Shown: positions 8,674 through 18,829 of the stretch, in pieces
Numbering within the stretch: the stretch's first letter is position 1
Layout: the number at the start of each line of letters is the position of its first letter
Assembly (NCBI GenBank): GCA_025809375.1
Contig: CP099514.1
Coordinates: 1,364,001-1,428,000, forward strand
Direction: 5' to 3'
Source: Bacillus zhangzhouensis
GTDB lineage: Bacteria > Bacillota > Bacilli > Bacillales > Bacillaceae
Length of the DNA stretch: 64,000 bases
Made by a program: the position numbers and the translations under genes
Notes under the pieces: generated by a model
Databases searched by the model: none
Told to the model about the DNA's origin: nothing
The model's input: only the letters and a program-made list of their open reading frames with translations

Positions 8674-9618
8674 ATGACTAAAATTGCATTTTTATTCCCT
8701 GGCCAAGGCTCTCAAAAAATTGGCATGGGAAAAGATTTATTTGACCAAGAAGCAGTATCTAAAGCTGTTTTTGAAGAAGCAGACAATACCCTCGGGTTTG
8801 ATTTATCTTCCATGATTTTTGAAGGGGATGCAGAAGAACTGACGCTCACTTATAACGCGCAGCCAGCTCTTTTAACGACAAGTATCGCCATCTTAAAGAA
8901 ATTTGAAGAGAGCGGAATCAAAACAGATTATGCAGCAGGACACAGTCTTGGTGAATACACTGCCCTCGTTGCAGCGGGCGCACTTTCGTTTAAAGATGCT
9001 GTTTATGCAGTCAGAAAGCGCGGAGAATTAATGAATGAAGCTGTTCCAGCAGGAGAAGGCGCCATGGCAGCGATTCTCGGCTTAGACCAAGAGGCACTTT
9101 TAGAAGTGACAAAAGAAGTGACAGAGAGCGGTTACCTTGTAGAGCTTGCTAACTTAAACTGTCCTGGTCAAATCGTGATCTCTGGTACAGCAAAAGGGGT
9201 AGAACTTGCTTCAGAGAAAGCGAAAGAAAAAGGCGCAAAACGTGCAATTGCCCTTGAAGTGAGCGGACCTTTCCATTCTGCATTAATGAAACCAGCCGCT
9301 GAAAAATTTACAGATGTTTTGTCAAAGCTAGACATTAAGGATGCCAAAACTCCGATCATCTCAAATGTAACAGCAGACATCGTGACATCTCGTGATGAAA
9401 TTGAGACAAAACTCATTGAACAACTGTATTCTCCAGTTCGTTTTGAAGAAAGTGTGGAACGTCTTATTGATTTAGGCGTCACAACATTTATTGAAATTGG
9501 TCCTGGCAAAGTGCTTTCAGGTCTTGTGAAAAAAGTGAATCGCCGCCTGACGACGATTTCCGTTTCAGATCAAGAAACAATTGAAGCAGCCATTCAAACA
9601 TTGAAGGGGGATTCTTGA
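8674..9618 (+). CDS. fabD: Malonyl-CoA:ACP transacylase
   Basis: This encodes 314 residues, starting [14 protein letters not shown]. The nucleophile is Ser91 in GHSLGEY and the catalytic His is His202 in GPFHSALM. It loads malonyl groups from CoA onto acyl carrier protein for type II fatty acid synthesis. ATG 8674 follows TGGAGG. Its TGA overlaps the ATG of fabG by one base, so the two are translationally coupled. Confidence 0.97.
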   Translation: MTKIAFLFPGQGSQKIGMGKDLFDQEAVSKAVFEEADNTLGFDLSSMIFEGDAEELTLTYNAQPALLTTSIAILKKFEESGIKTDYAAGHSLGEYTALVAAGALSFKDAVYAVRKRGELMNEAVPAGEGAMAAILGLDQEALLEVTKEVTESGYLVELANLNCPGQIVISGTAKGVELASEKAKEKGAKRAIALEVSGPFHSALMKPAAEKFTDVLSKLDIKDAKTPIISNVTADIVTSRDEIETKLIEQLYSPVRFEESVERLIDLGVTTFIEIGPGKVLSGLVKKVNRRLTTISVSDQETIEAAIQTLKGDS

Positions 9619-10361
9619 TGCTTACAAATAAAACAGCCGTTGTAACAGGGGCATCACGCGGGATTGGCCGTTCCATTGCGATCGATCTAGCGAAAAGTGG
9701 TGCAAATGTTGTCGTGAACTATTCTGGAAACGAAGCAAAAGCAAATGAAGTCGTAGATGAAATCAAAGCACTCGGCCAGCAGGCATTTGCAGTTAAAGCT
9801 GATGTCTCAAATGCTGAAGAAGTACAAGCAATGATGAAACAAACGATTGATACCTTTGATTCAATTGATATTCTTGTGAATAATGCAGGGATCACAAAGG
9901 ACAACCTGCTCATGAGAATGAAAGAGAATGAATGGGATGATGTCATTAACATAAACTTAAAAGGTGTCTTTAACTGTACAAAGGCCGTGACACGTCAAAT
10001 GATGAAGCAGCGAAGCGGAAGAATCATCAATTTGGCATCAGTCGTTGGTGTGTGTGGAAACCCTGGACAAGCAAACTACGTTGCAGCAAAAGCTGGCGTT
10101 ATCGGATTAACGAAAACAACAGCAAAAGAGCTGGCAACCCGTCATATTACAGTTAATGCAGTAGCACCAGGCTTTATTTCAACAGATATGACAGATAAGC
10201 TTGATGACAATGTACAGACGGAAATGCTCAAGCAAATTCCGCTCGCACGCTTTGGTGCACCTGAAGATATTAGCAACGTCGTTGTCTTTTTAGCTTCAGA
10301 AGGAGCAGGTTATATTACAGGCCAAACCATCCAAGTAGATGGCGGAATGGTTATGTCCTAA
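9618..10361 (+). CDS. fabG: 3-oxoacyl-ACP reductase
   Basis: This encodes 247 residues of the short-chain dehydrogenase family. The NADPH-binding motif TGASRGIG is at residues 10-17, NNAG at 88-91, and the catalytic residues Ser141, Tyr154 and Lys158 (YVAAK) are all present. It reduces 3-oxoacyl-ACP in the fatty acid elongation cycle. The start is the ATG at 9618, overlapping the fabD stop by one base. The TTG at 9615 would be one codon longer but has no family support. AAGGGGG at 9604-9610 is the ribosome site. Confidence 0.97.
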   Translation: MLTNKTAVVTGASRGIGRSIAIDLAKSGANVVVNYSGNEAKANEVVDEIKALGQQAFAVKADVSNAEEVQAMMKQTIDTFDSIDILVNNAGITKDNLLMRMKENEWDDVININLKGVFNCTKAVTRQMMKQRSGRIINLASVVGVCGNPGQANYVAAKAGVIGLTKTTAKELATRHITVNAVAPGFISTDMTDKLDDNVQTEMLKQIPLARFGAPEDISNVVVFLASEGAGYITGQTIQVDGGMVMS

Positions 10362-10390
10362 GAAATATCAAAATTTCATTAGGTTTTCTC

Positions 10391-10419
10391 TAGTTTTTTA
10401 AAAATGAATCAACTATAAT
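10391..10419 (+). promoter_or_regulatory. Possible promoter upstream of acpP
   Basis: A perfect TATAAT at 10414-10419 lies 24 bases before the acpP start; the -35 hexamer 17 bases upstream (TAGTTT) is poor. This would give extra acpP transcription beside the fapR promoter. Confidence 0.35.
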
Positions 10420-10442
10420 ACTTTGAGGGGAGGTGAAAGGCA

Positions 10443-10676
10443 ATGGCAGACGTATTAGAGCGTGTATCAAAAATTATTGTAGACCGCCTTGGCGTTGATG
10501 AGGCTGACGTGAAAATGGAAGCTTCATTTAAAGAAGATTTAGGCGCTGATTCCCTTGATGTAGTTGAGCTAGTTATGGAACTTGAAGATGAGTTCGATAT
10601 GGAAATTTCTGACGAAGATGCTGAAAAAATTGCAACAGTCGGTGACGCTGTGAACTACATAAATAGCCAGCAATAA
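10443..10676 (+). CDS. acpP: Acyl carrier protein
   Basis: This encodes 77 strongly acidic residues. The phosphopantetheine attachment site is Ser37 in the motif GADSLD. It carries growing acyl chains between the enzymes of fatty acid synthesis and donates them to PlsX. The start at ATG 10443 follows the strong site GAGGGGAGGTG. It is the last gene of the fapR operon and ends at a hairpin. Confidence 0.98.
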   Translation: MADVLERVSKIIVDRLGVDEADVKMEASFKEDLGADSLDVVELVMELEDEFDMEISDEDAEKIATVGDAVNYINSQQ

Positions 10677-10682
10677 GCGTAA

Positions 10683-10713
10683 CAAAGTCCCGTCTACTTT
10701 CGACGGGACTTTG
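10683..10713 (+). terminator. Terminator hairpin after acpP
   Basis: A perfect 12-base-pair stem (10683-10694 with 10702-10713) with a 7-base loop, six bases after the acpP stop. The following T tract is short (AAAATTT), so termination may be incomplete. Confidence 0.75.
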
Positions 10714-10787
10714 AAAATTTATGTTAGTTTCAACACATTCAGCTGATCAATTGTCAGCCTTTTTCAGATGCTGGGAACAATGTTTCC

Positions 10788-10817
10788 CTGCATGTAGAAA
10801 GAGAGACTCCATATAAT
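10788..10817 (+). promoter_or_regulatory. Possible promoter of rnc
   Basis: TATAAT at 10812-10817 with a weak -35 (CTGCAT, 10788-10793, 18-base spacer), 40 bases before rnc. The rest of the 181-base gap after acpP shows only the hairpin at 10683-10713. Confidence 0.4.
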
Positions 10818-10857
10818 TTGTATCCTTAAAGGCGATTACGCCTACCTGGAGGTTGCT

Positions 10858-11601
10858 ATGCCAAAACAATATAAAGACAAACAGAAACAGAGCAAAAAAC
10901 TAGAGCAATTTAGAGAATTTCAGCAGCGCATTTCTGTACACTTCAAAAATGAAAAGCTTCTATATCAAGCCTTTACCCATTCCTCTTATGTGAATGAACA
11001 CCGGAAAAAGCCATACGAGGATAATGAAAGACTTGAATTTTTAGGAGATGCTGTTTTAGAATTGACCATCTCTCAATTCTTATTTGCGAAATATCCAGCG
11101 ATGAGCGAGGGAGATTTAACGAAACTAAGAGCGGCGATCGTATGTGAACCGTCACTTGTATCACTCGCACATGAGCTGTCTTTCGGAGACCTTGTTCTTT
11201 TAGGAAAAGGCGAAGAAATGACAGGCGGCAGAAAACGCCCAGCACTCTTAGCAGACGTATTCGAGGCGTTTATCGGTGCACTTTATTTAGATCAGGGACT
11301 GGAGCCGGTTGAACGGTTCCTAGAAGCGTACGTCTATCCGAAAATTAACGATGGATCGTTCTCGCACGTCATGGACTTTAAAAGCCAGCTGCAAGAATTT
11401 GTCCAGCGCGATGGAAAAGGAGTGCTTGAATACCGAATCCTGCATGAAAAAGGGCCTGCACATAACCGGGAATTTGAAGCCAATGTATCCCTCAGGGGTG
11501 AAGTGCTCGGGATTGGAAATGGACGCTCTAAAAAAGAAGCAGAACAGCACGCTGCACAGGAAGCACTTGCTAAATTGCAGAAACATCATATGAACCAATA
11601 A
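10858..11601 (+). CDS. rnc: Ribonuclease III
   Basis: This encodes 247 residues. The N-terminal endonuclease domain carries the signature [13 protein letters not shown] and a second acidic motif [14 protein letters not shown]. The C-terminal double-stranded RNA-binding domain ends [19 protein letters not shown]. It cuts double-stranded RNA, matures rRNA and the scRNA, and in B. subtilis silences prophage toxins. ATG 10858 follows CTGGAGG. The order rnc-smc-ftsY is the known Bacillus arrangement, but a hairpin separates rnc from smc here. Confidence 0.97.
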   Translation: MPKQYKDKQKQSKKLEQFREFQQRISVHFKNEKLLYQAFTHSSYVNEHRKKPYEDNERLEFLGDAVLELTISQFLFAKYPAMSEGDLTKLRAAIVCEPSLVSLAHELSFGDLVLLGKGEEMTGGRKRPALLADVFEAFIGALYLDQGLEPVERFLEAYVYPKINDGSFSHVMDFKSQLQEFVQRDGKGVLEYRILHEKGPAHNREFEANVSLRGEVLGIGNGRSKKEAEQHAAQEALAKLQKHHMNQ

Positions 11602-11628
11602 AATCCCCCTCGTTATTCAGGGGGATTT
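11601..11628 (+). terminator. Hairpin between rnc and smc
   Basis: A perfect 10-base-pair stem (11601-11610 with 11619-11628) starting on the last base of the rnc stop codon, with an 8-base loop. Only a short interrupted T run follows, so partial read-through into smc is likely. Confidence 0.7.
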
Positions 11629-11706
11629 CACTCTGTTTTCCATCATCTTTTTTCACTTCATATGGTAAGATGATAGTACTTTAATTACATAAGGAGGATC
11701 ACTCTC

Positions 11707-14700
11707 ATGTTCCTCAAACGTTTAGACGTGATAGGATTCAAATCATTTGCACAGCGAGTGACCGTGGACTTTGTTAAAGGGGTCACAGCTGTTGTTGGAC
11801 CAAACGGAAGCGGCAAAAGTAATATTACCGATGCCATCCGCTGGGTACTTGGAGAACAATCAGCGAAAAGCCTCCGCGGAGGAAAAATGGAAGATATCAT
11901 TTTTGCAGGAAGTGACTCAAGGAAAAGAGTCAATCTAGCAGAGGTGACTTTAACGTTAGATAACGAAGATCACTTTTTACCGATCGATTTTCACGAAGTC
12001 AGTGTGACAAGAAGGGTCTATCGTTCAGGAGAAAGTGAATTTCTCATAAACAATCAATCTGTCCGCTTAAAAGATATTATTGATCTTTTCATGGATTCAG
12101 GTCTTGGAAAAGAAGCTTTTTCAATCATCAGCCAAGGAAAGGTAGAGGAAATTCTATCAAGCAAGGCAGAAGAGAGAAGAAGTATCTTTGAAGAAGCGGC
12201 TGGCGTTTTGAAATATAAAACAAGAAAGAAAAAAGCCGAGAACAAACTGTTTGAAACGCAGGACAACTTAAACCGAGTAGAAGATATTCTGCATGAACTA
12301 CAAGATCAAGTAGAACCATTAAGAATGCAAGCCTCTATTGCAAAAGACTATTTACAAAAAAAAGAAGAGCTTGAAAATGTTGAGATCGCCCTAACTGTCC
12401 ATGACATCGAAGCACTTCATGAAAAATGGACAACACTTGGTGAAGCAGTCCAGCGCTTCAAACAAGATGAAATGAAGCAGTCTACAGAAATCCAAGCAAA
12501 AGAAGCCAAAATTGAAGAGTCGAGAGACCGCATTCAAGCGCTTGACGAATCAATTCATGACCTTCAAGAAGTTCTTCTTTTCACAAGTGAAGAATTAGAA
12601 AAGCTTGAAGGAAAAAAAGAAGTGCTAAAAGAACGAAAAAAAAATGCCGCCGCAAACCAAGGGCAGCTAGAAGAAACGCTCGTTCGCTTAACTGAAAAGC
12701 AAGCGCTGTTAACCAAAAAGATTAAGCAGCAGAAAATCACGCGGGACAGCCTGCAAAAAGAAGTGCAGCAGCTAAAAGATGAAGTGAAAACCAAGCAGCA
12801 TCAACTGTCGCTTCATAGTGAAGATGTGGAAGGTCAAATTGAACAGCTGAAAAGTGATTATTTTGATCTGCTCAATGAACAGGCTTCCATCCGTAATGAA
12901 CGCAAATTACTAGAAGAACAGCAGCGCCAAGCGGTGATGCAGCTAGAGCGGCTGACGCAAAATAACCAAAAACATATCGAAGAACGAGTGTCTGTCAAAG
13001 AAAAGAAAACAGAAGCTGAAAAGCAGCTTTCAGCACTGGAAGAAGATATTCTGGCTCAAGTAAAACGCTTTAGAGAAGCAGAACAAAAGCTTGAGCAAAT
13101 GAAACGTCAATATGAGAAAAAAGAAACGGCTCTTTACCAAGCCTATCAATATGTACAGCAGGCAAAATCAAAAAAAGAGATGCTTGAATCCATGCAGGAA
13201 GACTTCTCTGGCTTTTTCCAAGGAGTGAAAGAGGTCTTAAAGGCAAAAGAACGGTTAGGCGGGATTCACGGTGCCATTGCAGAGCTGATTCAAACAGATC
13301 AGCAGCATGAGACAGCGATTGAAATTGCGCTGGGTGCAGCAACGCAGCACGTCGTCACAGAAAATGAAGCAGCTGCGAGACAAGCGATTGGATACTTAAA
13401 GCAGCATTCTTTTGGACGTGCAACCTTCCTGCCAATGAACGTGATCAAAGAAAGAACCATTCAGCTCAGAGATGTCCAAACAGCAGAGCAGCACGCTGCA
13501 TTTATCGGCGTAGCGAGTCATCTCGTTTCCTTTGACGAAAAGTATCAAAAGGTGATTCAGAATTTGCTTGGAACTGTGCTGATCGTTAGAGACTTAAAAG
13601 GCGCCAATGAACTGGCGAAAATGCTTGGCCATCGTTACCGCATCGTGACCCTTGATGGAGATGTCGTAAACCCCGGCGGTTCAATGACTGGTGGCGGCGT
13701 AAAGAAAAAGAACAACTCTCTTCTTTCAAGAAACCGGGAGATCGAAACGTTAACAAAGCAGCTCATTGAAATGGAAGAGAAAACAACGATCCTTGAAAAA
13801 GAAACAAAAGAAACGAAGCAATTGATCGGAGCAAATGAAAGCCAATTAAACGAACTGCGTCAGCGCGGCGAAACGCTTCGTGAAAAGCAGCAAGATCTCA
13901 AAGGGAAGCTATACGAACTGCAAGTAGCAGAAAAAAATATCAATGCTCATCTTGAACTCTATGATCAAGAAAAAGAAGAATTGCAGCAGCGTTCTACTGA
14001 ACTCGCAGATAAGGACAAACATCAGGTCGCTCTTGAAGCCTCTATTGGTGAAAAATTGACGGCTCTTGATCAAGAGATCAATACATTAACAAAGCGTAAG
14101 CAGACGCAAAGCTCAACGAAAGAAACCATTTCTGCCGAATTAACAGAGCTGAAAATCTCGCTTGCCAAAAAAGAGCAGTCCTTAGCGAATGAACAAGAAA
14201 AACTTTCGAGCTTAATGGCTGAATTAGAAGAGACTGAACAGACGCTGGTGGAAACGAAAGAAGATCTGTCACTCTTAACAAGTGAAATGTCATCTAGTTC
14301 AAGCGGAGCAGAACAACTGGAAGAAGCGGCGAAAGAGAAACTGGAAAACAAAAACAAAACAACCGCACTCATTTCAGAGCGGCGTAAGCAGCGTCTCGCT
14401 CTTTCTGAAACATTAGAATTCGCTGAACGTGAACTTAAAGAACAAAAGCGTTTGTACAAGCAGCTGACCACAAGCTTAAAAGATGAAGAAATTAAGCTTG
14501 GCCGTATGGAAGTCGAGCTCGATAACCTGATCGCTTATTTGAACGATGAATATGCCCTTTCGTTTGAAGGAGCAAAAGAGATGTATCAGTTGACGTTATC
14601 GCCGGATGAAGCAAGAAAACGAGTGAAGCTGATCAAATTAGCCATTGAAGAGCTTGGCACAGTGAATTTAGGCAGCATTGACGAGTATGAACGTGTGAAT

Positions 14701-15267
14701 GAACGCTATCTCTTCTTAACAGAACAGCGAAATGATCTGACCGAAGCGAAAAATACATTATTCCAAGTCATCGAAGAAATGGATCAAGAGATGACAAAGC
14801 GCTTCTCTGAGACATTCTCTCAAATCCGCGGGCACTTTGAATCTGTTTTTCAAGCATTATTTGGCGGCGGAAGAGCAGATCTTAAACTGACAGATCCAAA
14901 TGATTTACTCAACTCTGGCGTTGATATTGTCGCGCAGCCGCCAGGGAAAAAACTGCAAAACTTAAGCCTGCTTTCAGGCGGAGAGAGAGCCTTAACAGCG
15001 ATCGCTTTACTATTCTCTATTTTAAAAGTGAGACCTGTTCCATTCTGCGTGTTAGATGAGGTAGAAGCAGCGCTTGATGAAGCAAACGTTTTCCGTTTTG
15101 CGCAATATTTAAAGAAATACAGCCAGGAAACACAGTTCATTGTCATTACGCACCGCAAGGGAACAATGGAAGAAGCAGATGTGCTCTACGGCGTGACCAT
15201 GCAGGAATCAGGTGTTTCTAAGCTTGTATCGGTCAAACTAGAAGAAACGAAAGAGCTTGTCCAGTAA
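11707..15267 (+). CDS. smc: Chromosome segregation protein SMC
   Basis: This encodes 1186 residues, the full family length. The Walker A motif GPNGSGKSN is at residues 31-39. Two long coiled-coil arms rich in Glu, Lys and Gln flank a hinge region (about 510-670) containing GGSMTGG. The C-terminal head has the ABC signature LLSGGERALTAIA and Walker B VLDEVEAALDEAN. With ScpA and ScpB it forms the condensin complex loaded at ParB-parS and organises the chromosome. ATG 11707 follows AAGGAGG. ftsY follows 21 bases downstream. Confidence 0.98.
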   Translation: MFLKRLDVIGFKSFAQRVTVDFVKGVTAVVGPNGSGKSNITDAIRWVLGEQSAKSLRGGKMEDIIFAGSDSRKRVNLAEVTLTLDNEDHFLPIDFHEVSVTRRVYRSGESEFLINNQSVRLKDIIDLFMDSGLGKEAFSIISQGKVEEILSSKAEERRSIFEEAAGVLKYKTRKKKAENKLFETQDNLNRVEDILHELQDQVEPLRMQASIAKDYLQKKEELENVEIALTVHDIEALHEKWTTLGEAVQRFKQDEMKQSTEIQAKEAKIEESRDRIQALDESIHDLQEVLLFTSEELEKLEGKKEVLKERKKNAAANQGQLEETLVRLTEKQALLTKKIKQQKITRDSLQKEVQQLKDEVKTKQHQLSLHSEDVEGQIEQLKSDYFDLLNEQASIRNERKLLEEQQRQAVMQLERLTQNNQKHIEERVSVKEKKTEAEKQLSALEEDILAQVKRFREAEQKLEQMKRQYEKKETALYQAYQYVQQAKSKKEMLESMQEDFSGFFQGVKEVLKAKERLGGIHGAIAELIQTDQQHETAIEIALGAATQHVVTENEAAARQAIGYLKQHSFGRATFLPMNVIKERTIQLRDVQTAEQHAAFIGVASHLVSFDEKYQKVIQNLLGTVLIVRDLKGANELAKMLGHRYRIVTLDGDVVNPGGSMTGGGVKKKNNSLLSRNREIETLTKQLIEMEEKTTILEKETKETKQLIGANESQLNELRQRGETLREKQQDLKGKLYELQVAEKNINAHLELYDQEKEELQQRSTELADKDKHQVALEASIGEKLTALDQEINTLTKRKQTQSSTKETISAELTELKISLAKKEQSLANEQEKLSSLMAELEETEQTLVETKEDLSLLTSEMSSSSSGAEQLEEAAKEKLENKNKTTALISERRKQRLALSETLEFAERELKEQKRLYKQLTTSLKDEEIKLGRMEVELDNLIAYLNDEYALSFEGAKEMYQLTLSPDEARKRVKLIKLAIEELGTVNLGSIDEYERVNERYLFLTEQRNDLTEAKNTLFQVIEEMDQEMTKRFSETFSQIRGHFESVFQALFGGGRADLKLTDPNDLLNSGVDIVAQPPGKKLQNLSLLSGGERALTAIALLFSILKVRPVPFCVLDEVEAALDEANVFRFAQYLKKYSQETQFIVITHRKGTMEEADVLYGVTMQESGVSKLVSVKLEETKELVQ

Positions 15268-15288
15268 TTAAAGGAGGTTTTTGAACCA

Positions 15289-16275
15289 ATGAGCTTTTTT
15301 AAGAAATTAAAAGAAAAATTGACGCAGCAAACTGATTCAGTATCAGAAAAGTTTAAAGATGGACTAGAAAAAACGAGAAACTCCTTCCAAGGAAAAGTAA
15401 ATGAACTGATTTCTCGCTACCGCAAAGTTGATGAAGACTTTTTTGAAGAGCTGGAAGAGGTTCTGATTGGTGCTGATGTTGGTTTTACAACTGTGATGGA
15501 ACTGATTGATGAGCTGAAAAAAGAAGTGAAATTAAGAAACATTCAAAATCCAAGTGAAGTACAAGCGGTGATTTCTGAAAAACTGATTGACATCTACAAT
15601 AGCGGAGAGGAACAAATCTCTGCACTAAACATTGAAGACGGGCGGTTGAATATCATTTTATTTGTAGGCGTCAACGGTGTTGGGAAAACAACAACTATCG
15701 GCAAGCTTGCAAACAAGCTGAAAAATGAAGGGAAATCCGTCATTTTAGCAGCAGGTGATACATTCCGTGCCGGTGCCATCGAGCAGCTTGAAGTTTGGGG
15801 AGAGCGTTCAGGTGTCCCTGTCGTCAAACAAACGGCAGGCTCTGATCCAGCAGCGGTGATTTATGATGCCGTTCAATCAGCAAAAGCGAAAAATGCGGAT
15901 GTCCTCATCTGCGATACAGCAGGAAGACTTCAAAACAAAGTCAACTTGATGAAAGAGCTGGAGAAGGTCAAGAGAGTCATTGAGCGCGAGGTTCCAGATG
16001 CACCTCATGAAGTATTGCTCGCTCTTGATGCAACAACGGGTCAAAACGCCATGGCACAAGCCAAGGAATTTTCTAAAGCGACAAATGTGACAGGGATTGC
16101 TTTAACAAAGCTTGACGGTACTGCAAAAGGCGGAATTGTTCTTGCGATTCGAAATGAGCTGAACATTCCCGTGAAGCTTGTCGGCTTAGGTGAAAAGGTG
16201 GATGATCTGCAAGAGTTTGAAGCAGAATCGTATGTGTATGGATTATTCTCAGACGTGATTGATCAACAAGACTAA
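15289..16275 (+). CDS. ftsY: Signal recognition particle receptor FtsY
   Basis: This encodes 328 residues. A short basic N-terminal region (MSFFKKLKEKL) serves for membrane association, in place of the long acidic A domain of enterobacteria. The NG GTPase domain has G1 GVNGVGKT at 127-134, DTAGR and TKLDG. It docks ribosome-nascent chain complexes brought by Ffh at the membrane. The start follows AAGGAGG. It is co-transcribed with smc and ends at a terminator just after the stop. Confidence 0.97.
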   Translation: MSFFKKLKEKLTQQTDSVSEKFKDGLEKTRNSFQGKVNELISRYRKVDEDFFEELEEVLIGADVGFTTVMELIDELKKEVKLRNIQNPSEVQAVISEKLIDIYNSGEEQISALNIEDGRLNIILFVGVNGVGKTTTIGKLANKLKNEGKSVILAAGDTFRAGAIEQLEVWGERSGVPVVKQTAGSDPAAVIYDAVQSAKAKNADVLICDTAGRLQNKVNLMKELEKVKRVIEREVPDAPHEVLLALDATTGQNAMAQAKEFSKATNVTGIALTKLDGTAKGGIVLAIRNELNIPVKLVGLGEKVDDLQEFEAESYVYGLFSDVIDQQD

Positions 16276-16277
16276 TA

Positions 16278-16311
16278 AAAAATGCCGGCAAAACTGCTGG
16301 CATTTTTATTT
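16278..16311 (+). terminator. Intrinsic terminator after ftsY
   Basis: A 13-pair stem (16278-16290 with 16295-16307, one G-U pair) with loop AAAC followed by TTTTT, directly after the double stop codon of ftsY. Confidence 0.9.
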
Positions 16312-16343
16312 ATACACGCTTCACGAAGTGACAAGATAAAAAC

Positions 16344-16372
16344 TTGACACGCAGAAGAGAACCGTGTAAACT
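16344..16372 (+). promoter_or_regulatory. Sigma-A promoter of ylxM-ffh
   Basis: A perfect -35 TTGACA (16344-16349), 17 bases, TAAACT (16367-16372). It lies between the ftsY terminator and ylxM. Confidence 0.85.
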
Positions 16373-16416
16373 TAGTTGATGTAAAGGGAATGAACTTAAC
16401 AAAGGGGAGAGAGCCC

Positions 16417-16749
16417 ATGACGCTTGAAAAAACAACGAGAATGAATTACTTGTTTGACTTCTATCAATCGTTGTTGACCGCAAAGCAAAAGAGCTACATG
16501 TCGCTTTACTACCTAGACGATTTTTCCCTCGGTGAAATTGCGGATGAATATGAAGTATCAAGGCAGGCTGTTTATGATAATATTAAACGGACTGAAGCGA
16601 TGCTTGAACAATATGAAGAAAAGCTGCTCTTGTTTAAGAAATTTAAAGAGCGTAAAGAACTTCTCAAAAAAATGAGAGAGCTTGTAGCTGATTCTGCGCA
16701 AAAGGAAGAAGCAGAAGCTTTAATTGAATCGCTTGAGAAATTAGATTAG
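16417..16749 (+). CDS. ylxM: YlxM family helix-turn-helix protein of the SRP operon
   Basis: This encodes 110 residues of the UPF0122 family. A sigma-factor-region-4-like helix-turn-helix is visible at about residues 20-52 ([20 protein letters not shown]), followed by a charged helical tail. ATG 16417 follows AAAGGGGAG; the frame is open nine codons upstream, but those residues are not part of the family. The gene lies 13 bases before ffh; in Gram-positive bacteria the family accompanies ffh and is thought to act in SRP regulation or assembly. The DNA- or RNA-binding role is inferred from the fold. Confidence 0.92.
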   Translation: MTLEKTTRMNYLFDFYQSLLTAKQKSYMSLYYLDDFSLGEIADEYEVSRQAVYDNIKRTEAMLEQYEEKLLLFKKFKERKELLKKMRELVADSAQKEEAEALIESLEKLD

Positions 16750-16762
16750 GAGGCGGCACAGT

Positions 16763-18103
16763 ATGGCATTTGAAGGATTAGCCGACCGACTGCAGCAGAC
16801 GATTTCAAAAATCCGCGGCAAAGGAAAAGTGTCAGAGCAAGATGTAAAAGAAATGATGCGCGAGGTACGCCTTGCCCTTCTTGAAGCTGACGTCAATTTT
16901 AAAGTAGTCAAAGACTTTGTGAAAAAAGTAAGTGAGCGGGCAGTTGGACAAGAGGTCATGAAAAGCCTTACCCCTGGACAACAGGTCATTAAAGTTGTAA
17001 AAGAAGAACTCACTGAATTAATGGGCGGAGAAGAGAGTAAGATTGCTGTAGCGAAAAAATCTCCAACAGTCATTATGATGGTTGGTCTTCAAGGGGCAGG
17101 TAAAACAACGACAACTGGGAAGCTTGCCAATTTACTTCGCAAAAAACATAATCGCAAGCCGATGATGGTGGCTGCTGATATTTACAGACCAGCAGCCATT
17201 CAGCAGCTTCAAACGCTCGGGAAACAGCTTGATATGCCGGTGTTTTCATTAGGTGATCAAGTCAGCCCTGTCGAAATTGCCAAACAGGCAATTGAAAAAG
17301 CGAAAGAAGATCACCATGATTATGTCATTTTAGATACAGCAGGACGTCTTCATATTGATGAAGAATTAATGGATGAACTTCAGAAAGTAAAAGAAGTAGC
17401 GAGTCCAGAAGAAATTTTCCTAGTTGTTGACTCTATGACAGGTCAAGATGCTGTCAATGTCGCGAAAAGCTTTAATGAACAGCTTGGTTTAACGGGTGTC
17501 GTTCTTACAAAACTAGACGGTGATACAAGAGGCGGGGCAGCACTTTCTATTCGAGCTGTCACCAATACGCCGATTAAATTCGCTGCACTAGGAGAAAAGC
17601 TTGATGCGATTGAACCATTTCATCCGGAGCGGATGGCATCAAGAATTCTTGGCATGGGAGATGTGCTTACGCTTATTGAAAAAGCACAGGCAAACGTCGA
17701 CCAAGATAAAGCAAAAGAGCTTGAGCAAAAAATGCGGACAATGAGCTTCACGCTCGATGATTTCCTCGAGCAGCTTGGGCAAGTTCGAAATATGGGTCCT
17801 CTTGATGAATTGATCCAAATGATGCCGGGAGCCGGTAAAATGAAAGGGCTCAAAAACGTCCAAGTAGACGAAAAGCAGCTCAATCATATCGAAGCGATCA
17901 TTAAATCAATGACGACCAAGGAAAAAGAACAGCCAGAGGTCATCAATGCAAGCCGGCGAAAACGGATTGCAAAAGGAAGCGGAACATCTGTACAGGAAGT
18001 CAATCGCCTTTTAAAGCAATTTGATGAAATGAAAAAGATGATGAAGCAAATGACCAACATGTCCAAAGGAAAGAAAAAGGGCTTTAAATTACCATTTATG
18101 TAA
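16763..18103 (+). CDS. ffh: Signal recognition particle protein Ffh (SRP54)
   Basis: This encodes 446 residues. The NG GTPase domain carries G1 GLQGAGKT at 108-115, DTAGRLHID and TKLDGDTRGG. A methionine-rich M domain at the C-terminus (from about residue 300) binds signal sequences and the SRP RNA, with the motif SRRKRIAKGSGTS being the RNA-binding helix region. It recognises nascent membrane and secreted proteins. ATG 16763 follows AGGAGG. No clear terminator follows; the next promoter belongs to rpsP. Confidence 0.97.
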   Translation: MAFEGLADRLQQTISKIRGKGKVSEQDVKEMMREVRLALLEADVNFKVVKDFVKKVSERAVGQEVMKSLTPGQQVIKVVKEELTELMGGEESKIAVAKKSPTVIMMVGLQGAGKTTTTGKLANLLRKKHNRKPMMVAADIYRPAAIQQLQTLGKQLDMPVFSLGDQVSPVEIAKQAIEKAKEDHHDYVILDTAGRLHIDEELMDELQKVKEVASPEEIFLVVDSMTGQDAVNVAKSFNEQLGLTGVVLTKLDGDTRGGAALSIRAVTNTPIKFAALGEKLDAIEPFHPERMASRILGMGDVLTLIEKAQANVDQDKAKELEQKMRTMSFTLDDFLEQLGQVRNMGPLDELIQMMPGAGKMKGLKNVQVDEKQLNHIEAIIKSMTTKEKEQPEVINASRRKRIAKGSGTSVQEVNRLLKQFDEMKKMMKQMTNMSKGKKKGFKLPFM

Positions 18104-18142
18104 TTGGTTATACATGATAAAACCGTTGTTAAGAAAAAACAC

Positions 18143-18171
18143 TTTACAAACCCTTTTATCATTGTTAATAT
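18143..18171 (+). promoter_or_regulatory. Sigma-A promoter of rpsP
   Basis: TTTACA (18143-18148), 17 bases, TAATAT (18166-18171), 37 bases before the rpsP start. Confidence 0.7.
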
Positions 18172-18184
18172 ACTATCTTGTTGA

Positions 18185-18480
<296 letters not shown>

Positions 18481-18481
<1 letters not shown>

Positions 18482-18726
18482 TGAATGAGCGGTCCTTGGA
18501 AGAATTGATTGTGTCCATCGTCGAGCCACTTGTTGATTTCCCTGAAGATATTCACGTATCTTCATTAGAAAAAGATGAGCAGGTGATTTACACACTGTCT
18601 GTCAATGCTGAAGATACCGGTAAAGTGATCGGAAAGCAGGGACGTACAGCAAAAGCGATACGAACAGTCATTTTTGCAGCAAGTGCAGAGTCTTCTAAGA
18701 AAGTTCAACTTGAGATTGCTGACTAA
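18481..18726 (+). CDS. khpA: KH-domain RNA-binding protein KhpA (YlqC)
   Basis: This encodes 81 residues forming one KH domain, with the nucleic-acid-binding GXXG loop in VIGKQGRTAKAIRTVI. It is the KhpA family (YlqC in B. subtilis), which partners with KhpB/Jag and binds RNA; in streptococci the pair affects cell division and elongation. It starts on the last base of the rpsP stop codon. A terminator follows directly after the stop. The ATG four bases downstream (18485) is in another frame. Confidence 0.93.
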
Positions 18727-18760
18727 AAAGGGAGAGGGCTTAGGACCTCCCCTTTTTTTA
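18726..18760 (+). terminator. Intrinsic terminator after khpA
   Basis: An imperfect hairpin formed by AAAAAGGGAGAGG and CCTCCCCTTTTTTT with an 8-base loop, ending in seven T residues. Confidence 0.85.
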
Positions 18761-18829
18761 CACGTTTAAATCTATTTTTCGTTATACTGTAGAGGACAAA
18801 CGCCTTCGGATAGGGGGACAAAAAGGAAG